Assembly (NCBI GenBank): GCA_020721865.1
Contig: DYLW01000007.1
Span: forward strand, 1 to 59,948
Source of the DNA: Leptospira biflexa
Lineage (GTDB): Bacteria > Spirochaetota > Leptospiria > Turneriellales > DYLW01
Direction: 5' to 3'
DNA length: 59,948 nt
Each line of letters begins with the position of its first letter. Positions within the stretch are counted from its first letter, which is position 1. A program made the position numbers and the translations under genes. Below, one piece after another: positions 38,892-49,765 of this stretch. A model generated the notes under the pieces. It was given only the letters and a program-made list of their open reading frames with translations, did no database searches and was not told where the DNA came from.

Positions 38892-40109
38892 ATGAAAAAT
38901 GTTAAAAAAATTGTTTTATCGTACTCCGGTGGTCTGGACACATCTGTCATATTACACTGGCTCAAAAAAGAATACCAGGCGGAGGTGATAGCTTTCTGTG
39001 CAGACATTGGCCAGAAGGAAGAAATGAATGGATTGGAAGAGAAAGCCCTGAAAACCGGTGCATCCAAACTGTATCTTCTGGACCTGAAAGAAGAATTTGC
39101 ACGGGATTACGTTTATCCCATCATCCGTGCATCCGCTGTATATGAAATGCGGTATTTACTGGGAACTTCCATCGCCCGTCCTTTGATTGCCCAGAAGCAG
39201 ATTGAAATTGTCCAGAAAGAAGGGGCAGACTCTGTCTCCCACGGGGCCACAGGGAAAGGGAATGACCAAGTACGGTTTGAATTTACCTTCCATGCCCTTA
39301 TGCCGGGTATTAATATCATTGTGCCCTGGCGTACGTGGAGTTTCACCGGGAGAGAGGATTTGATTGCCTATGCCCACAAGGAAAACATACCGGTAAAGGC
39401 ATCCGTGGAAAAACCGTATTCCATCGACCAGAATTTACTGCACACATCCTATGAGGGTGGGATTCTGGAAGATCCCTACCTGGAACCGGATGAATCCATG
39501 TTTCTCACCACAAAATCATTGAAAGATGCAAAGAGTGAACCGGAATACATTGAAATAGAATTTGAAAGAGGAAACGCTGTAAAATTGAACGGCCAGAGTA
39601 AAAGCCCTGCGGACATGATCTTAACTTTGAATAAAATTGGCGGGGATCATGGCATTGGCCGGGTGGATATTGTGGAAAACCGTCTGGTGGGAATCAAATC
39701 CAGGGGAGTGTATGAAACTCCCGGAGGAACCATCCTGCATATTGCCCACAGGGATCTGGAAGCCATTACATTGGAAAAAAATCTACAGCATTTAAAAGAT
39801 GAAATATCCATGCGATATGCCCGCCTGGTTTACAACGGCGAATGGTTCAGCCCGCAAAGAGAGTCTCTCCAAAAATTTGTGGATGATACCCAGAAAACTG
39901 TTAATGGAACCGTAAGAATCCAGTTGTTCAAGGGAAACGCAAGAGTGGTGGGAAGAAAATCTCCCAATTCGTTGTACCTTACCAAACTGGCCTCGTTTGA
40001 AGATGATGTAAATGACAAAATATATGACCAGTCAGATGCAGAAGGATTTATCCATCTGTTCAGTTTGCCTGTCAAATATGGATACACTCAGTACAAAAAA
40101 TTTCAATAA
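38892..40109 (+). CDS. argG: Argininosuccinate synthase
   Basis: VLSYSGGLDTSVILHWLK, SHGATGKGNDQVRFE, YSIDQNLLHTSYEGGILEDP. ATG at 38892 preferred. Confidence 0.95.
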   Translation: MKNVKKIVLSYSGGLDTSVILHWLKKEYQAEVIAFCADIGQKEEMNGLEEKALKTGASKLYLLDLKEEFARDYVYPIIRASAVYEMRYLLGTSIARPLIAQKQIEIVQKEGADSVSHGATGKGNDQVRFEFTFHALMPGINIIVPWRTWSFTGREDLIAYAHKENIPVKASVEKPYSIDQNLLHTSYEGGILEDPYLEPDESMFLTTKSLKDAKSEPEYIEIEFERGNAVKLNGQSKSPADMILTLNKIGGDHGIGRVDIVENRLVGIKSRGVYETPGGTILHIAHRDLEAITLEKNLQHLKDEISMRYARLVYNGEWFSPQRESLQKFVDDTQKTVNGTVRIQLFKGNARVVGRKSPNSLYLTKLASFEDDVNDKIYDQSDAEGFIHLFSLPVKYGYTQYKKFQ

Positions 40110-40110
40110 A

Positions 40111-40587
40111 ATGTCCATAAAAAATCAGGAATTCCTGTCTCCCATGGGATGGTACCGGATCGAGTACCCTCCCACCTGGGAGGTGGAAGTCATTGAGGGA
40201 ATCCCCGCCTTTTTCGATGGGCTTTTTTCCAAGGGCGGGGTATTTCAGTTATTTGCGATCCGTATACCAAAAAATGGGATTCCGGATCCGGAGATATTGA
40301 AAAAAGCTCCTTATCTGAAAGGAGAAAATGTTGTGGAAAAAATGGAAGCATTTCTGGAACACCAGGGATCGGGGGGATATGTGGAATCCATCCAGAGTTA
40401 TACAAAGGATAATGCACTGGTATCCGTCTGTGAGTGGAAAAAAGAAGATACTTTTTATTTTGGTTCCATGATGGAAAACTACCAGAAATTTATTCTTGCT
40501 TTATACAACGCTCCCTATGTCCCGGATGCAGAAGAAGCAGGGATCATCGGTGGGATGGTTCGTTCGCTGGAAATTTATCCGGATTAA
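40111..40587 (+). CDS. Conserved hypothetical protein (possibly DUF3805-like)
   Basis: MSIKNQEFLSPMGWYRIEYPPTWEVEV..., starts 1 nt after the argG stop. Confidence 0.55.
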   Translation: MSIKNQEFLSPMGWYRIEYPPTWEVEVIEGIPAFFDGLFSKGGVFQLFAIRIPKNGIPDPEILKKAPYLKGENVVEKMEAFLEHQGSGGYVESIQSYTKDNALVSVCEWKKEDTFYFGSMMENYQKFILALYNAPYVPDAEEAGIIGGMVRSLEIYPD

Positions 40588-40590
40588 GCT

Positions 40591-42564
40591 CTATTGTTCA
40601 AACTGCATACTGTATAATTTTTTGTATTTACCTGATTTTTTGAGAAGCTGATCATGGGTACCCGTCTCAATGATCCGGCCATCGTCCAGAACCAGTATTT
40701 TATCTGAGCTGAAGATGGTGGAAAGCCGATGGGCAATCACAAAAGTGGTGCGGTCTTTCATCAGAGTTTCCAGTGCTTTCTGCACCAATCGTTCCGATTG
40801 GGTATCCAGAGCGGAGGTGGCTTCGTCCAGAATCAAGATTTCTGGATTTTTCAGAAGAGCCCGGGCGATGGAAAGACGCTGCCTCTGTCCTCCGGATAGC
40901 ATAAGCCCACGCTCACCAATGTAAGTATCATATTGGTCCGGGAGCTTGTCAATGAATTCATCGGCAAAAGCCATGTTCGCAGCCTCTTTTACTTTATCAA
41001 AAGGTATAGATTTATTACCATAGGCAATATTATCCCGAATGGTTCCATTAAAGAGAAAAATATCCTGCGTTACCACACCAATTTTTGAACGCAGATTTTC
41101 TATGCTCAGGTTTTTAATATTAACCCCATCAATAACAATTTCCCCTTCCTGCGGATCATAGAATCTTGGAATCAGATCCACAAGGGTAGATTTACCGGCA
41201 CCGGAATGCCCCACAAGGGCAAATGTCTTCCCAATTGGCAAAGTGAAATCAATATTTTTAAGGACATATTCTTCTGTCTCCGGATACCGGAAACTGACAT
41301 TTCTGAATTCTATTTTTTTGGTGAGTTTTCCCAGTGAAACCGGATTTTCTGCATGTTCAATCTCTTCCTTTCTGTCAATGATTTCAAAAATACGGTCCCC
41401 CGCAGAACTGGCACGATTAACCACATTTACCCAGCTTGCCATCTGTTTTATGGGACTCATCAGAATAATCAGAGTGAATAAAAACGTAAAAAAACTTCCC
41501 ATACTGAATTCCCCTTCCATGATCCGGAATCCGCCATAGACCAGAAGAGTGACAATAATCAGAGAGGTGGCCAGTTCCACAAGGGAAGGTCCAATTACAT
41601 GGTTCAGACGGTATCGGAAATTTTCCCGGTAAAGGTTGTTATTGATTTGCCGGAACTGTTCTTGTTCATAGGGTTCCATCCCAAATGCCCGGATAACCCG
41701 GATTCCGGAAATTACTTCCTGCAGATGCCCGTTGAGATCCGCTAACCGGCTTTGTTCATTGGTGGTGATGGATTTTATTTTCTTAGAGAAATAATTTACC
41801 GGCCAGAGCAGGACGGGCACCCCAATGAAAACCATAAGCAAAAGCTTGTAACTGATCAAAGCCAATATTCCCACATGGGTAACGATAATAAAAAAGTTAT
41901 TAATGGAAATCTGGAGTTCATGGGAAATGGAATCGGAGACGATGGTCACATCATTGATAATGCGGCTCATCAGGATTCCTGTTTTTTCCCTGACAAAGTG
42001 AGAAATGGGAAGATGTATCATTTTATGATATAATTCTTCCCTTAAATCACGGACAGCCATCAGACCTGTGGATGTAATGTAATAGACCGTGCCCAAAATG
42101 GATACCAAACGCAAAAAATAGATGGGGATAATACCAATCCCAATATAAACCAGTAAATAAACCGGTTGGATACCTCCGGCAATATCGTTAATCCATAATT
42201 TTAAATAGGAGTATATTCGGAAGATGCGGGATTCCAGTGTGTTTTTCCTCGGTACCGGTTTATCCTTCCATTCTTCCCTGATCTTCTGGAAATCATTTTT
42301 CAATTCCAAATTGGCGGGGTTTTTGTTTATAACAGATTCTATGATTTCGGTTTGTTCCGTCTCCACAAGGGCCTGGATATTCTCTTTTTCTATACGCAAT
42401 TGGAAGGGTTTATCTTTGGATTCCGCCAGCACTTCAAAAATGGGTTTTAACGCTGTCAGGCTGATTCCATTGAAGATGGAGGCGGAAAACGAAAAAAACA
42501 GACCCAGAATAAACCTTTTTTTGTATTTAGCGGCATATTGTAAAATTCTTCTGAATGAACTCAT
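40591..42564 (-). CDS. ABC exporter, fused permease-ATPase (MsbA-like)
   Basis: ABC transmembrane helices; Walker A LVGHSGAGKSTLVDL, LSGGQRQRLSIARALLKNPEILILDEATSALD. Confidence 0.93.
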   Translation of the reverse strand: MSSFRRILQYAAKYKKRFILGLFFSFSASIFNGISLTALKPIFEVLAESKDKPFQLRIEKENIQALVETEQTEIIESVINKNPANLELKNDFQKIREEWKDKPVPRKNTLESRIFRIYSYLKLWINDIAGGIQPVYLLVYIGIGIIPIYFLRLVSILGTVYYITSTGLMAVRDLREELYHKMIHLPISHFVREKTGILMSRIINDVTIVSDSISHELQISINNFFIIVTHVGILALISYKLLLMVFIGVPVLLWPVNYFSKKIKSITTNEQSRLADLNGHLQEVISGIRVIRAFGMEPYEQEQFRQINNNLYRENFRYRLNHVIGPSLVELATSLIIVTLLVYGGFRIMEGEFSMGSFFTFLFTLIILMSPIKQMASWVNVVNRASSAGDRIFEIIDRKEEIEHAENPVSLGKLTKKIEFRNVSFRYPETEEYVLKNIDFTLPIGKTFALVGHSGAGKSTLVDLIPRFYDPQEGEIVIDGVNIKNLSIENLRSKIGVVTQDIFLFNGTIRDNIAYGNKSIPFDKVKEAANMAFADEFIDKLPDQYDTYIGERGLMLSGGQRQRLSIARALLKNPEILILDEATSALDTQSERLVQKALETLMKDRTTFVIAHRLSTIFSSDKILVLDDGRIIETGTHDQLLKKSGKYKKLYSMQFEQ

Positions 42565-42686
42565 GATTTTCCTTTCAGTGGCAGGATGCGTATTAAGAAC
42601 AGGATGAAAAGGGTTATTTCTGTTATCTTTTTTGTGGCAGGATTGAATAAAATGTTTACATTTCCGTTTTCGTTTAAAAATAGATC

Positions 42687-43334
42687 ATGGAATTTTTTAT
42701 TGACACTGCGGATCTGGATGAAATTCGCAAAGCAAAGGATTATGGAATACTGGATGGGGTTACCACTAACCCTTCGCTGGTTGCGAAAACCGGGAAACCA
42801 TTTAAAAAGGTGATCGCGGAAATTGCTGCCCTGGTACCCGGGGATGTTTCCGCAGAAGTATTGTCTCTGGATTTGGATGGAATCCTGCGGGAAGGAAGGG
42901 AGTTAGCAAAAATTGCTAATAACATCGTTATAAAAGTCCCGCTTATTGCGGAGGGTATTAAAGCAGTCAAAATATTTTCCGGGGAGGGTATCAAGACAAA
43001 TGTTACCCTGTGCTTTTCTTCCATGCAGGCACTTTTGGCAGCCAAAGCCGGTGCCACCTATATTTCTCCTTTTGTGGGGAGACTGGATGATATTTCCCAT
43101 GACGGTATGGAATTGATACAGGAAATTGTCACCATATACCAGAATTATGATTATTCCACAAAAGTACTGGTTGCCAGCATCCGCCATCCCATCCATCTTA
43201 AAACAGCAGCATTAATGGGAGCCGATGTGGCCACTATCCCTTTTAAGGTTTTTGATATGCTGGTCAAACACCCGCTCACAGATAAAGGGCTGGAGCAATT
43301 TATTGCAGATTCCAAAAAGTTTAATTGGGATTAA
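42687..43334 (+). CDS. Small (FSA/TalC-type) transaldolase-like protein
   Basis: [73 protein letters not shown]. Confidence 0.93.
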   Translation: MEFFIDTADLDEIRKAKDYGILDGVTTNPSLVAKTGKPFKKVIAEIAALVPGDVSAEVLSLDLDGILREGRELAKIANNIVIKVPLIAEGIKAVKIFSGEGIKTNVTLCFSSMQALLAAKAGATYISPFVGRLDDISHDGMELIQEIVTIYQNYDYSTKVLVASIRHPIHLKTAALMGADVATIPFKVFDMLVKHPLTDKGLEQFIADSKKFNWD

Positions 43335-43340
43335 TGAAAT

Positions 43341-44108
43341 ATGTCCCGGATCATTTCCATATTGAACCAGAAGGGTGGGGTGGGTAAAACCACCACCGCC
43401 CTGCATCTGGCGTATGGTTTTGCTCTGGATTTTCCGGATAGAAAGATTTTGCTGGTGGATGTGGATTCCCAATGCAATGCCAGCAGTATTTTTGTGGAAA
43501 ATACCAGCTATACAAAAGAAAATTCAGTCTACGGAGTACTGGAAAAAAAAGAAATCCATAGCAATGCTGTTTTTGACACTGGACTGGATAATTTATTTAT
43601 CCTTCCCTCGCATTTGTCCCTGATTGAAATGGAAAACCAGCTCACCACCGCCATTGACGGGTTTTTCCGGCTGTCCGATGCACTAAAACCTCTCATGAAT
43701 GAATATGAATATATTTTTATTGACTGCCCTCCCAATCTTTCAGCCATAACCATTAACGCTATGGTTTCTTCCCATGATATTATTGTGCCTCTCCAAACCT
43801 CCAAGTTTTCCATTGATGGAATCCGGTTTATTGCCAACGCGGTGCAAAGCGTTAAAGATCGTTATAACCCATATCTGAAAATTTTGGGGGCACTGCTTAC
43901 TTTTTTTGATCCCCGTACAACCATTGCAGCTGCGATGGTCCCTGAAATCAGAAAACACATTCCAGTATTTCAAACATATATTTCAAAATCGGTGGTGGTG
44001 GAAGAGGCACACCTTATGAAAAAAACCCTCTTTGACTATGCCCCCGGCAGTAAGGTTACAAAACAGTATGACCAATTGATAAAGGAGATTCAAAATGTTT
44101 ACAGATGA
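43341..44108 (+). CDS. ParA/Soj-family ATPase
   Basis: ISILNQKGGVGKTTTALHLA, LLVDVDSQCNASS, YIFIDCPPNLSAITINAM. Confidence 0.93.
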   Translation: MSRIISILNQKGGVGKTTTALHLAYGFALDFPDRKILLVDVDSQCNASSIFVENTSYTKENSVYGVLEKKEIHSNAVFDTGLDNLFILPSHLSLIEMENQLTTAIDGFFRLSDALKPLMNEYEYIFIDCPPNLSAITINAMVSSHDIIVPLQTSKFSIDGIRFIANAVQSVKDRYNPYLKILGALLTFFDPRTTIAAAMVPEIRKHIPVFQTYISKSVVVEEAHLMKKTLFDYAPGSKVTKQYDQLIKEIQNVYR

Positions 44109-44745
44109 AAATAAAAAAAAGGGATTCAACAAAAAAGATATGATTTCCAGTGCTGTTAAAAAGGAACTGTCAGAATCCGCCATTGACCGTAAAAAAGATT
44201 CCTATGGTTTAAAGGCGGCCGATGGGCCTGGACAGCACGGTGAAATGATGTCTTATGGCAATCACATAAAAGATGAGATACACGGAAAAAAGAATATTGC
44301 TTTTTCCGGAATTTTCATTCTATTTCTGATTGGCTTGGCAGCATATTTTCTTTTTTTTAATCCATTCTGGGTAGGAAAAAAAACACCCATTCTGCTTTCT
44401 TCCAACCCGATTACGGCTAATGATCTGGATATGCTGGCCCAAGAAGAGGATCTTGTATTCCACATAAATAAACCGGTATATGTTTATTATAACTGGGAAA
44501 AAAATCCGGCAAACAAGGAAATAACCATAGCTATTTACGAAATCATGGCAAAACCAAAAGTGGGAAGCAACAAATTGCGGGAGATGGTAGCAGAGAATAC
44601 GTACGAACTGAATAATCCCAAAATTGACAAAATATATACCCTTTTTCAGAGTGATTTTTTTGTCCGCAGTGGGGAGTATGAAATACAGGTAAAAGAAGGA
44701 CAGACCATACTGGAAGCAAGAAAATTCAGAATAACGGATAAGTGA
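44095..44745 (+). CDS. Single-pass membrane protein of unknown function, translationally coupled to ParA
   Basis: Overlaps the ParA stop by 14 nt. Charged N-terminus, one TM (IAFSGIFILFLIGLAAYFLFF), then a beta-rich-looking C-terminal domain. Confidence 0.65.
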   Translation: MFTDENKKKGFNKKDMISSAVKKELSESAIDRKKDSYGLKAADGPGQHGEMMSYGNHIKDEIHGKKNIAFSGIFILFLIGLAAYFLFFNPFWVGKKTPILLSSNPITANDLDMLAQEEDLVFHINKPVYVYYNWEKNPANKEITIAIYEIMAKPKVGSNKLREMVAENTYELNNPKIDKIYTLFQSDFFVRSGEYEIQVKEGQTILEARKFRITDK

Positions 44746-45669
44746 TCATCCGGAATAGAATAAAAACCAACCGTTTTTTTCCATGGTTCTGATCTGCCTT
44801 TCCTTATTTTCCGGAAGGGCAGAGAGCCAGGTCAAGAAAGTTTCTGAAACATTCCTGTATATTCCGGACAACACCCATTGCCCGGAAATAGCCAGATAAT
44901 TCCGGAAGGCTTCCCGGTTGTTCTGGAAAACCCCGGGAAGAATGTTTGCGACAAACAGGTCAATATGCTTGATTCCGGGCTTTTTTTCCAACCAAGAAAA
45001 ATCATCCTTATAAAAGTACAATTGATCCCAGGGTAATTTTTTTTTGCTTGCATTTTGAAAATCTGCGTTAATTCCTTTGTTCTGTTCAGAGGCCTCATAG
45101 GAAAGTTCTTCTATATCTATTCCATGAACGCTATCCGCACCCAAAATCAGGGAGGCTATGGATAAAATACCGGAGCCACAACCCATATCAATCACTGACA
45201 TCCCCGGACGAACGTGATCTTCCAGATATTCCATCATCAGTTGTGTGGTTTCATGCTGTCCTGTGCCAAAGGCAAACGCTGGATTGATGATGATTATATT
45301 CGGATAATCCGGTTTTTTTTCCGGCATGTTTTTCAGGGAGGGCACCAGAAGAAAGGATTTTCCCACAGGAAAGGGGTGCAGGGATAATTCCAGTTTTGCC
45401 AGAATATCCGCCGTTTTAATTATCTGGTGGTGGTATTCATAATCGGATATTTCCAGCAATTCCATAGCCATCACCACCACACCATTTACCGGATATTCTT
45501 CCCGGAAAGCAAACTGTAGCCATGTATCATCGTTATCCAGATTATTTGTTTTTTCTTCCTCATATAAAGTTTCTGCTGAAGATATGGCACCTGATCGTAG
45601 AAAAAAATCGGTCACTGTTTCTGATTTATCTTTGGGAACTTTTACATCAAGTTGTAGAAATTTTTCCAT
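44746..45669 (-). CDS. prmA: Ribosomal protein L11 methyltransferase-like
   Basis: NPAFAFGTGQHETTQLMMEYLE, VIDMGCGSGILSIASLILGADSVHGIDIEE, FVANILPGVF. Confidence 0.88.
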   Translation of the reverse strand: MEKFLQLDVKVPKDKSETVTDFFLRSGAISSAETLYEEEKTNNLDNDDTWLQFAFREEYPVNGVVVMAMELLEISDYEYHHQIIKTADILAKLELSLHPFPVGKSFLLVPSLKNMPEKKPDYPNIIIINPAFAFGTGQHETTQLMMEYLEDHVRPGMSVIDMGCGSGILSIASLILGADSVHGIDIEELSYEASEQNKGINADFQNASKKKLPWDQLYFYKDDFSWLEKKPGIKHIDLFVANILPGVFQNNREAFRNYLAISGQWVLSGIYRNVSETFLTWLSALPENKERQIRTMEKNGWFLFYSG

Positions 45670-45689
45670 TTATGCTCCAATATAAAGTT

Positions 45690-47549
45690 CTATTCATTCT
45701 TTGTCTGGTATGGCAGATAGACAGAAATGCATGTTCTCCCTGGCCTGGAAAAAACATGGATAAATCCTTTATGCTTTTCGATTATTTTTTTCACAATACC
45801 AAGACCCAGACCGGTGCCTTCCCCCGGAGCTTTGGTAGTAAAAAACGGATCAAATATTTTTTCCTGTATGTTTTCCGGGATGCCTTTGCCAGAATCGGTA
45901 ATGGATATTCTTGCGTAAGGAAATTTACCCGGATTATCTGGATAAATGATTTTTTCCAGAGATTCTCCAATAAAAACGGATCCGGGAATGGGTTGGCTTT
46001 TTGCATATACCATTTCTGTTTTTAATTCAATGGACCCATCGTGACCCATTGCATGGATGGAATTATTAATCAGATTTGTCCATATTTGGTTTAATTCCCC
46101 TGGATTGGCTTCAATATTGGGAAGGTCAGCATAATTTCGGATCACATCGATGCCTTTTTTTAACTGGTTATGCAGAATGATAACGGTATTCTCCAGTCCT
46201 TCCCGGACGTCCGTGGGTTCATACAGGCTTTGGTCCAGGTGGGAATAGTATTTCAATGCTTTGATGATGCTGGAAATTGCCTTAATTCCGTAACTGGCAT
46301 TATCCAAATTTTGTTTTAAGCGGATGATATTTTTCAATATAGAAAAAATTTTATCGTCCATAGTCAAAATTGCATCGGATTCCTCCATGAGGTTATTATC
46401 AATGATAAATTTTGCCCTGTTTTCAGCTTCATCCTTGGATAGATTTTTTTCCAATTGAATTTTCTGTGTAAGTTTTTTTGTCTCAAGGAATCTGACAGAT
46501 GAATTCATGGTATTTTTTTCTATTCCGGTTAAAACCCGGGAGGTCAATTTTTCCAGGATACTATTCTGGATACGGACGTTTTCTGACCGATGGATATCAT
46601 CCGATGAATTCAATAAACCCAGCATACGAAAAATAAATTGGTCCAGGTTTTCCATTATGTTGACAATGGCACCATTGATCACACCGGAAGGAGTATTGAT
46701 TTCGTGGGCAATCCCTGCAACCATGACCCCCAAGCTGGCCATTTTTTCGTTGTGTATCAGTAAACCCTGGGCTTCTTCCAGTTCTTCTGTTCTCTCCTTC
46801 ACTTTTTCTTCCAGATTTTCATTCAGGGCGGTTATTCTTTCATATAAAATGGTATTGGAAAGAGTTATGGATGTTATATGCCGGATTTCATTCAGAAAGA
46901 TAATCTCATCCTCTGTGAAATCCAGCCCGTTGGTTTTTCTGCCCGCATAGAGAATTGCCAGAAGATTTTTATTCAGATTGAAAGGAACAAAAACCTGCGA
47001 TTCTGTCCGATCAAAAAAATCAAGAGCGTCTTTTTTAATGTTGCGGAATTTTTCTTCTGTGTCAAAATCTGACCGTGTGAAAATCCTGTCCTGCTCGCTC
47101 ATCCATAAAATGATTTCATCAAAGACCCGGAATTGGAGGGATTCCGGGGGATTTACCATTTTCATGGGGGAAAACGATCCCGTAGAATCATGCCAGACAA
47201 GTACATCAATATGTTCGGTCTCAAAAAGACGGTTGACAATCTCCACTCCTGTCTCAATCACTTTCCGGGTGGAGAGTAACTTGATGATCCGGCTCTGGTA
47301 CTCCTCCAGCAGGTTTCCAGTTAATTTCTTTTTTATTAACTTACGATAACGTAAAACCCTCATTCCCCAGAACGACAGGGAGGCAGACAGGAGATAGGAA
47401 AATATTATTAACAGAAAATAATTTTCCACGGGGACCAACCCCCATTGGCGCAGAAAAAAAAGTAAAATTATTATAACAAGAGGAAATATGAATAGAAACG
47501 CAGACGTTAAAAAAGCCACAACGGAGAATTCAATTTTTTTCAATGGCAT
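45690..47549 (-). CDS. Membrane sensor histidine kinase with GAF-like domain
   Basis: Two TM segments, GAF-like region, [18 protein letters not shown] (H box), [14 protein letters not shown] (N box), [43 protein letters not shown]. Confidence 0.92.
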   Translation of the reverse strand: MPLKKIEFSVVAFLTSAFLFIFPLVIIILLFFLRQWGLVPVENYFLLIIFSYLLSASLSFWGMRVLRYRKLIKKKLTGNLLEEYQSRIIKLLSTRKVIETGVEIVNRLFETEHIDVLVWHDSTGSFSPMKMVNPPESLQFRVFDEIILWMSEQDRIFTRSDFDTEEKFRNIKKDALDFFDRTESQVFVPFNLNKNLLAILYAGRKTNGLDFTEDEIIFLNEIRHITSITLSNTILYERITALNENLEEKVKERTEELEEAQGLLIHNEKMASLGVMVAGIAHEINTPSGVINGAIVNIMENLDQFIFRMLGLLNSSDDIHRSENVRIQNSILEKLTSRVLTGIEKNTMNSSVRFLETKKLTQKIQLEKNLSKDEAENRAKFIIDNNLMEESDAILTMDDKIFSILKNIIRLKQNLDNASYGIKAISSIIKALKYYSHLDQSLYEPTDVREGLENTVIILHNQLKKGIDVIRNYADLPNIEANPGELNQIWTNLINNSIHAMGHDGSIELKTEMVYAKSQPIPGSVFIGESLEKIIYPDNPGKFPYARISITDSGKGIPENIQEKIFDPFFTTKAPGEGTGLGLGIVKKIIEKHKGFIHVFSRPGRTCISVYLPYQTKNE

Positions 47550-48378
47550 TCAGAAGATAATCCAGAGCGGTTTTGGGGTTACCATCCAGAAGGTGCATCA
47601 GGGATAAATCAAACCAGTCTTTTTTGTCTTTCTTGCTTTTACTTTCCGCGATTTTTTTTCTGGCCTGGATAGATTCTTTGACTTCTTTTCCTGAGTCACT
47701 CTCCAGAAGATCATAGATTTTCCGGAGTTTGGGATCGTTTTCCGCAATTTTTTTCAGAGCATGGATTGACTCCTTTTCATTGTTTTTTTTCAGAAAAATG
47801 CTACTTTTCAATTTCTGCATCATAATATCCTGCGGATAATCATTCAGGATGCGTTCTATGAATCGCAAAGCCATTGCATCATTTTCCCGTTCATAATAAA
47901 GCACCGCCAGAGAGGATAGGGCTGCTTTATTTTTCGAGTCCATGGCAAGCACATTTTTTATGGATATTTCTGCCTTATCCAATTCTCCCAGTTTTGAATA
48001 TGTGTAACCAAGCAGTAAATGAGCAGGCAGAAACCGGGGGTCTTTTTTGATCAGGGACTGGAGCGTATCCCTTGCATCTGCATACTTTTCTTCCTTAAAG
48101 TATACGGAAGCGAGGTTATAATAGGCACGAGGGTCGGCTTTGGAGGCGATTGCTTTCTGGTAGCAGTACTTTGCCTTATCCGGTTTCCCGGTTTTGGAAT
48201 AGATGGCCCCGGCATTCAGCCAAGAATCAAAAAATTGCGTATCCAATTGTAATGTCATTCGATAATACTCCAGTGCCTTTTTATAGTTACCGGAATTTTC
48301 TTCCTGTAATGCTTTTTGGAATAAAATGGCAATCGTTTGCCTTTTTCTGGCTTCCTCATTTCCCGGATCTATTTTCAT
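47530..48378 (-). CDS. Tetratricopeptide repeat protein
   Basis: Consecutive TPR-like motifs, e.g. GNYKKALEYYRMTLQLDTQFFDSWLNAGAIYSKTGKPDKAKYCYQKAIA. 20-nt overlap with the downstream kinase gene. Confidence 0.85.
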   Translation of the reverse strand: MKIDPGNEEARKRQTIAILFQKALQEENSGNYKKALEYYRMTLQLDTQFFDSWLNAGAIYSKTGKPDKAKYCYQKAIASKADPRAYYNLASVYFKEEKYADARDTLQSLIKKDPRFLPAHLLLGYTYSKLGELDKAEISIKNVLAMDSKNKAALSSLAVLYYERENDAMALRFIERILNDYPQDIMMQKLKSSIFLKKNNEKESIHALKKIAENDPKLRKIYDLLESDSGKEVKESIQARKKIAESKSKKDKKDWFDLSLMHLLDGNPKTALDYLLNAIEKN

Positions 48379-48435
48379 GGCATCCTTTATATCTTCGGTA
48401 ATCTTTTCTTTTTTTCAATACTTTTCTATGCGTAT

Positions 48436-49080
48436 TTATTTATCCAAAATGTTGTTCAACCCCAAGAATACTTTTTTTACATGGGACGGCATATCCGCAA
48501 AAAAGAATCTGCGGTTTAAATCACCATTCTGGCGAGCTTCAATCACGCTATTGATTTCTTCCATTGGCAACAATATAGTATTAACAAGGCCCCTTTTGAA
48601 AATCATGATAACAATGAATAGGATAATGGACATAAACGCAACCCCCCAGGCACCTGTATTTCCCAGTTGCTGGGCCCGATGATCCGCCCTGATCATGGCT
48701 GATCGGTTGAGGCGGGCAAGTGACCGTATGGCGATCACAGTCACTTCCTGGGCAGCAGAATTATCCTGAAATGCCTGCTCATAATTTTTTTCTATGACAT
48801 CCAGAAAAAATGTTTCCTTTGCTTCTGTGATATTACCGCGTGCTCGCTGGTAAGCCGAATAAAAATCATCCCGTGGGTTGCTTCCCGTGGAAGCCAAATC
48901 CCGGAACGCGATGGCGGTGAGCATATCTTCGCAAGCCTTCAGGGATTTATCATTCTGATCCAGAATGATCTCTATGGCAGGAGCCATTCGCTGGAACAAC
49001 CAGATAGCACCAAAAGCCATGATAAGATTCAGCACAAGAATAATCCAAATACCGGTTAACAGCGAATGGTATGGTTTCAT
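48436..49080 (-). CDS. Membrane protein resembling a 4-helix-bundle sensor plus HAMP-like stub, no output domain
   Basis: TM1, helical periplasmic domain, TM2, then LLPMEEINSVIEARQNGDLNRRF. Overlaps the trkA stop by 4 nt. Confidence 0.55.
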   Translation of the reverse strand: MKPYHSLLTGIWIILVLNLIMAFGAIWLFQRMAPAIEIILDQNDKSLKACEDMLTAIAFRDLASTGSNPRDDFYSAYQRARGNITEAKETFFLDVIEKNYEQAFQDNSAAQEVTVIAIRSLARLNRSAMIRADHRAQQLGNTGAWGVAFMSIILFIVIMIFKRGLVNTILLPMEEINSVIEARQNGDLNRRFFFADMPSHVKKVFLGLNNILDK

Positions 49081-49742
49081 TTTTCAAATCCTTTTATCAG
49101 AGAGGCAAGGGCTTTTTCTGATGAGACTAAAATCATATTATCGTCCACGGTAAGCGGAACAGAAGGGGATGGCTGGATGATAGCATCCGCATTTTTTTTC
49201 CGGATACCGGCAACCGTTACCCCATACCGGCGGGGAAGCTCAAGGTCAATAAGAGTTTTTCCAATCATGGATGGCTGAATTTCTATTTCTGTTAACTGGA
49301 GGTCGGAATTCAAGGGAGTATCCACGATTACATTCCGGAAAAGCAGTTTATTGGCGAATTTTTTACCGTATTCCAGCTCCGGATTCACTACCAGATGGGC
49401 ACCCACCAGTTTTAGAATCCGCCGGTGGATGGCATCACTGGCTCGGGATACGATATACGGACTGCCCATCTGCCGTAAAAGTGCAGTGGTTATGATGGAG
49501 GCCTCCTTGGAGTCATCCCCAATCGCACAAAGGGCAAAATCCCGGGTTCCGGGTCTAAGACGAGCCAGTTCCTCCTCATCCGTTGCGTCCATAACAATGG
49601 CTTCTTCCACAAACAGGGAAGCATCATCCACCAAAGATTTCTGGGGATCTATTGCGATGACTTCCACACCTTTTTCACTCAGAGATTTTGCTACGGAAAG
49701 CCCAAATTGGCCTAATCCGATAATCAATGCCTGTTTATTCAT
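49077..49742 (-). CDS. TrkA/KtrA-family potassium transport regulatory subunit
   Basis: IIGLGQFGLSVAKSLSEKGVEVIAID, MDATDEEELARL, VVNPELEYGKKFANKL; RCK_C-like C-terminus. Confidence 0.92.
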   Translation of the reverse strand: MNKQALIIGLGQFGLSVAKSLSEKGVEVIAIDPQKSLVDDASLFVEEAIVMDATDEEELARLRPGTRDFALCAIGDDSKEASIITTALLRQMGSPYIVSRASDAIHRRILKLVGAHLVVNPELEYGKKFANKLLFRNVIVDTPLNSDLQLTEIEIQPSMIGKTLIDLELPRRYGVTVAGIRKKNADAIIQPSPSVPLTVDDNMILVSSEKALASLIKGFEK

Positions 49743-49765
49743 ATTTCTGGTTTCCTCTTCTTAAT

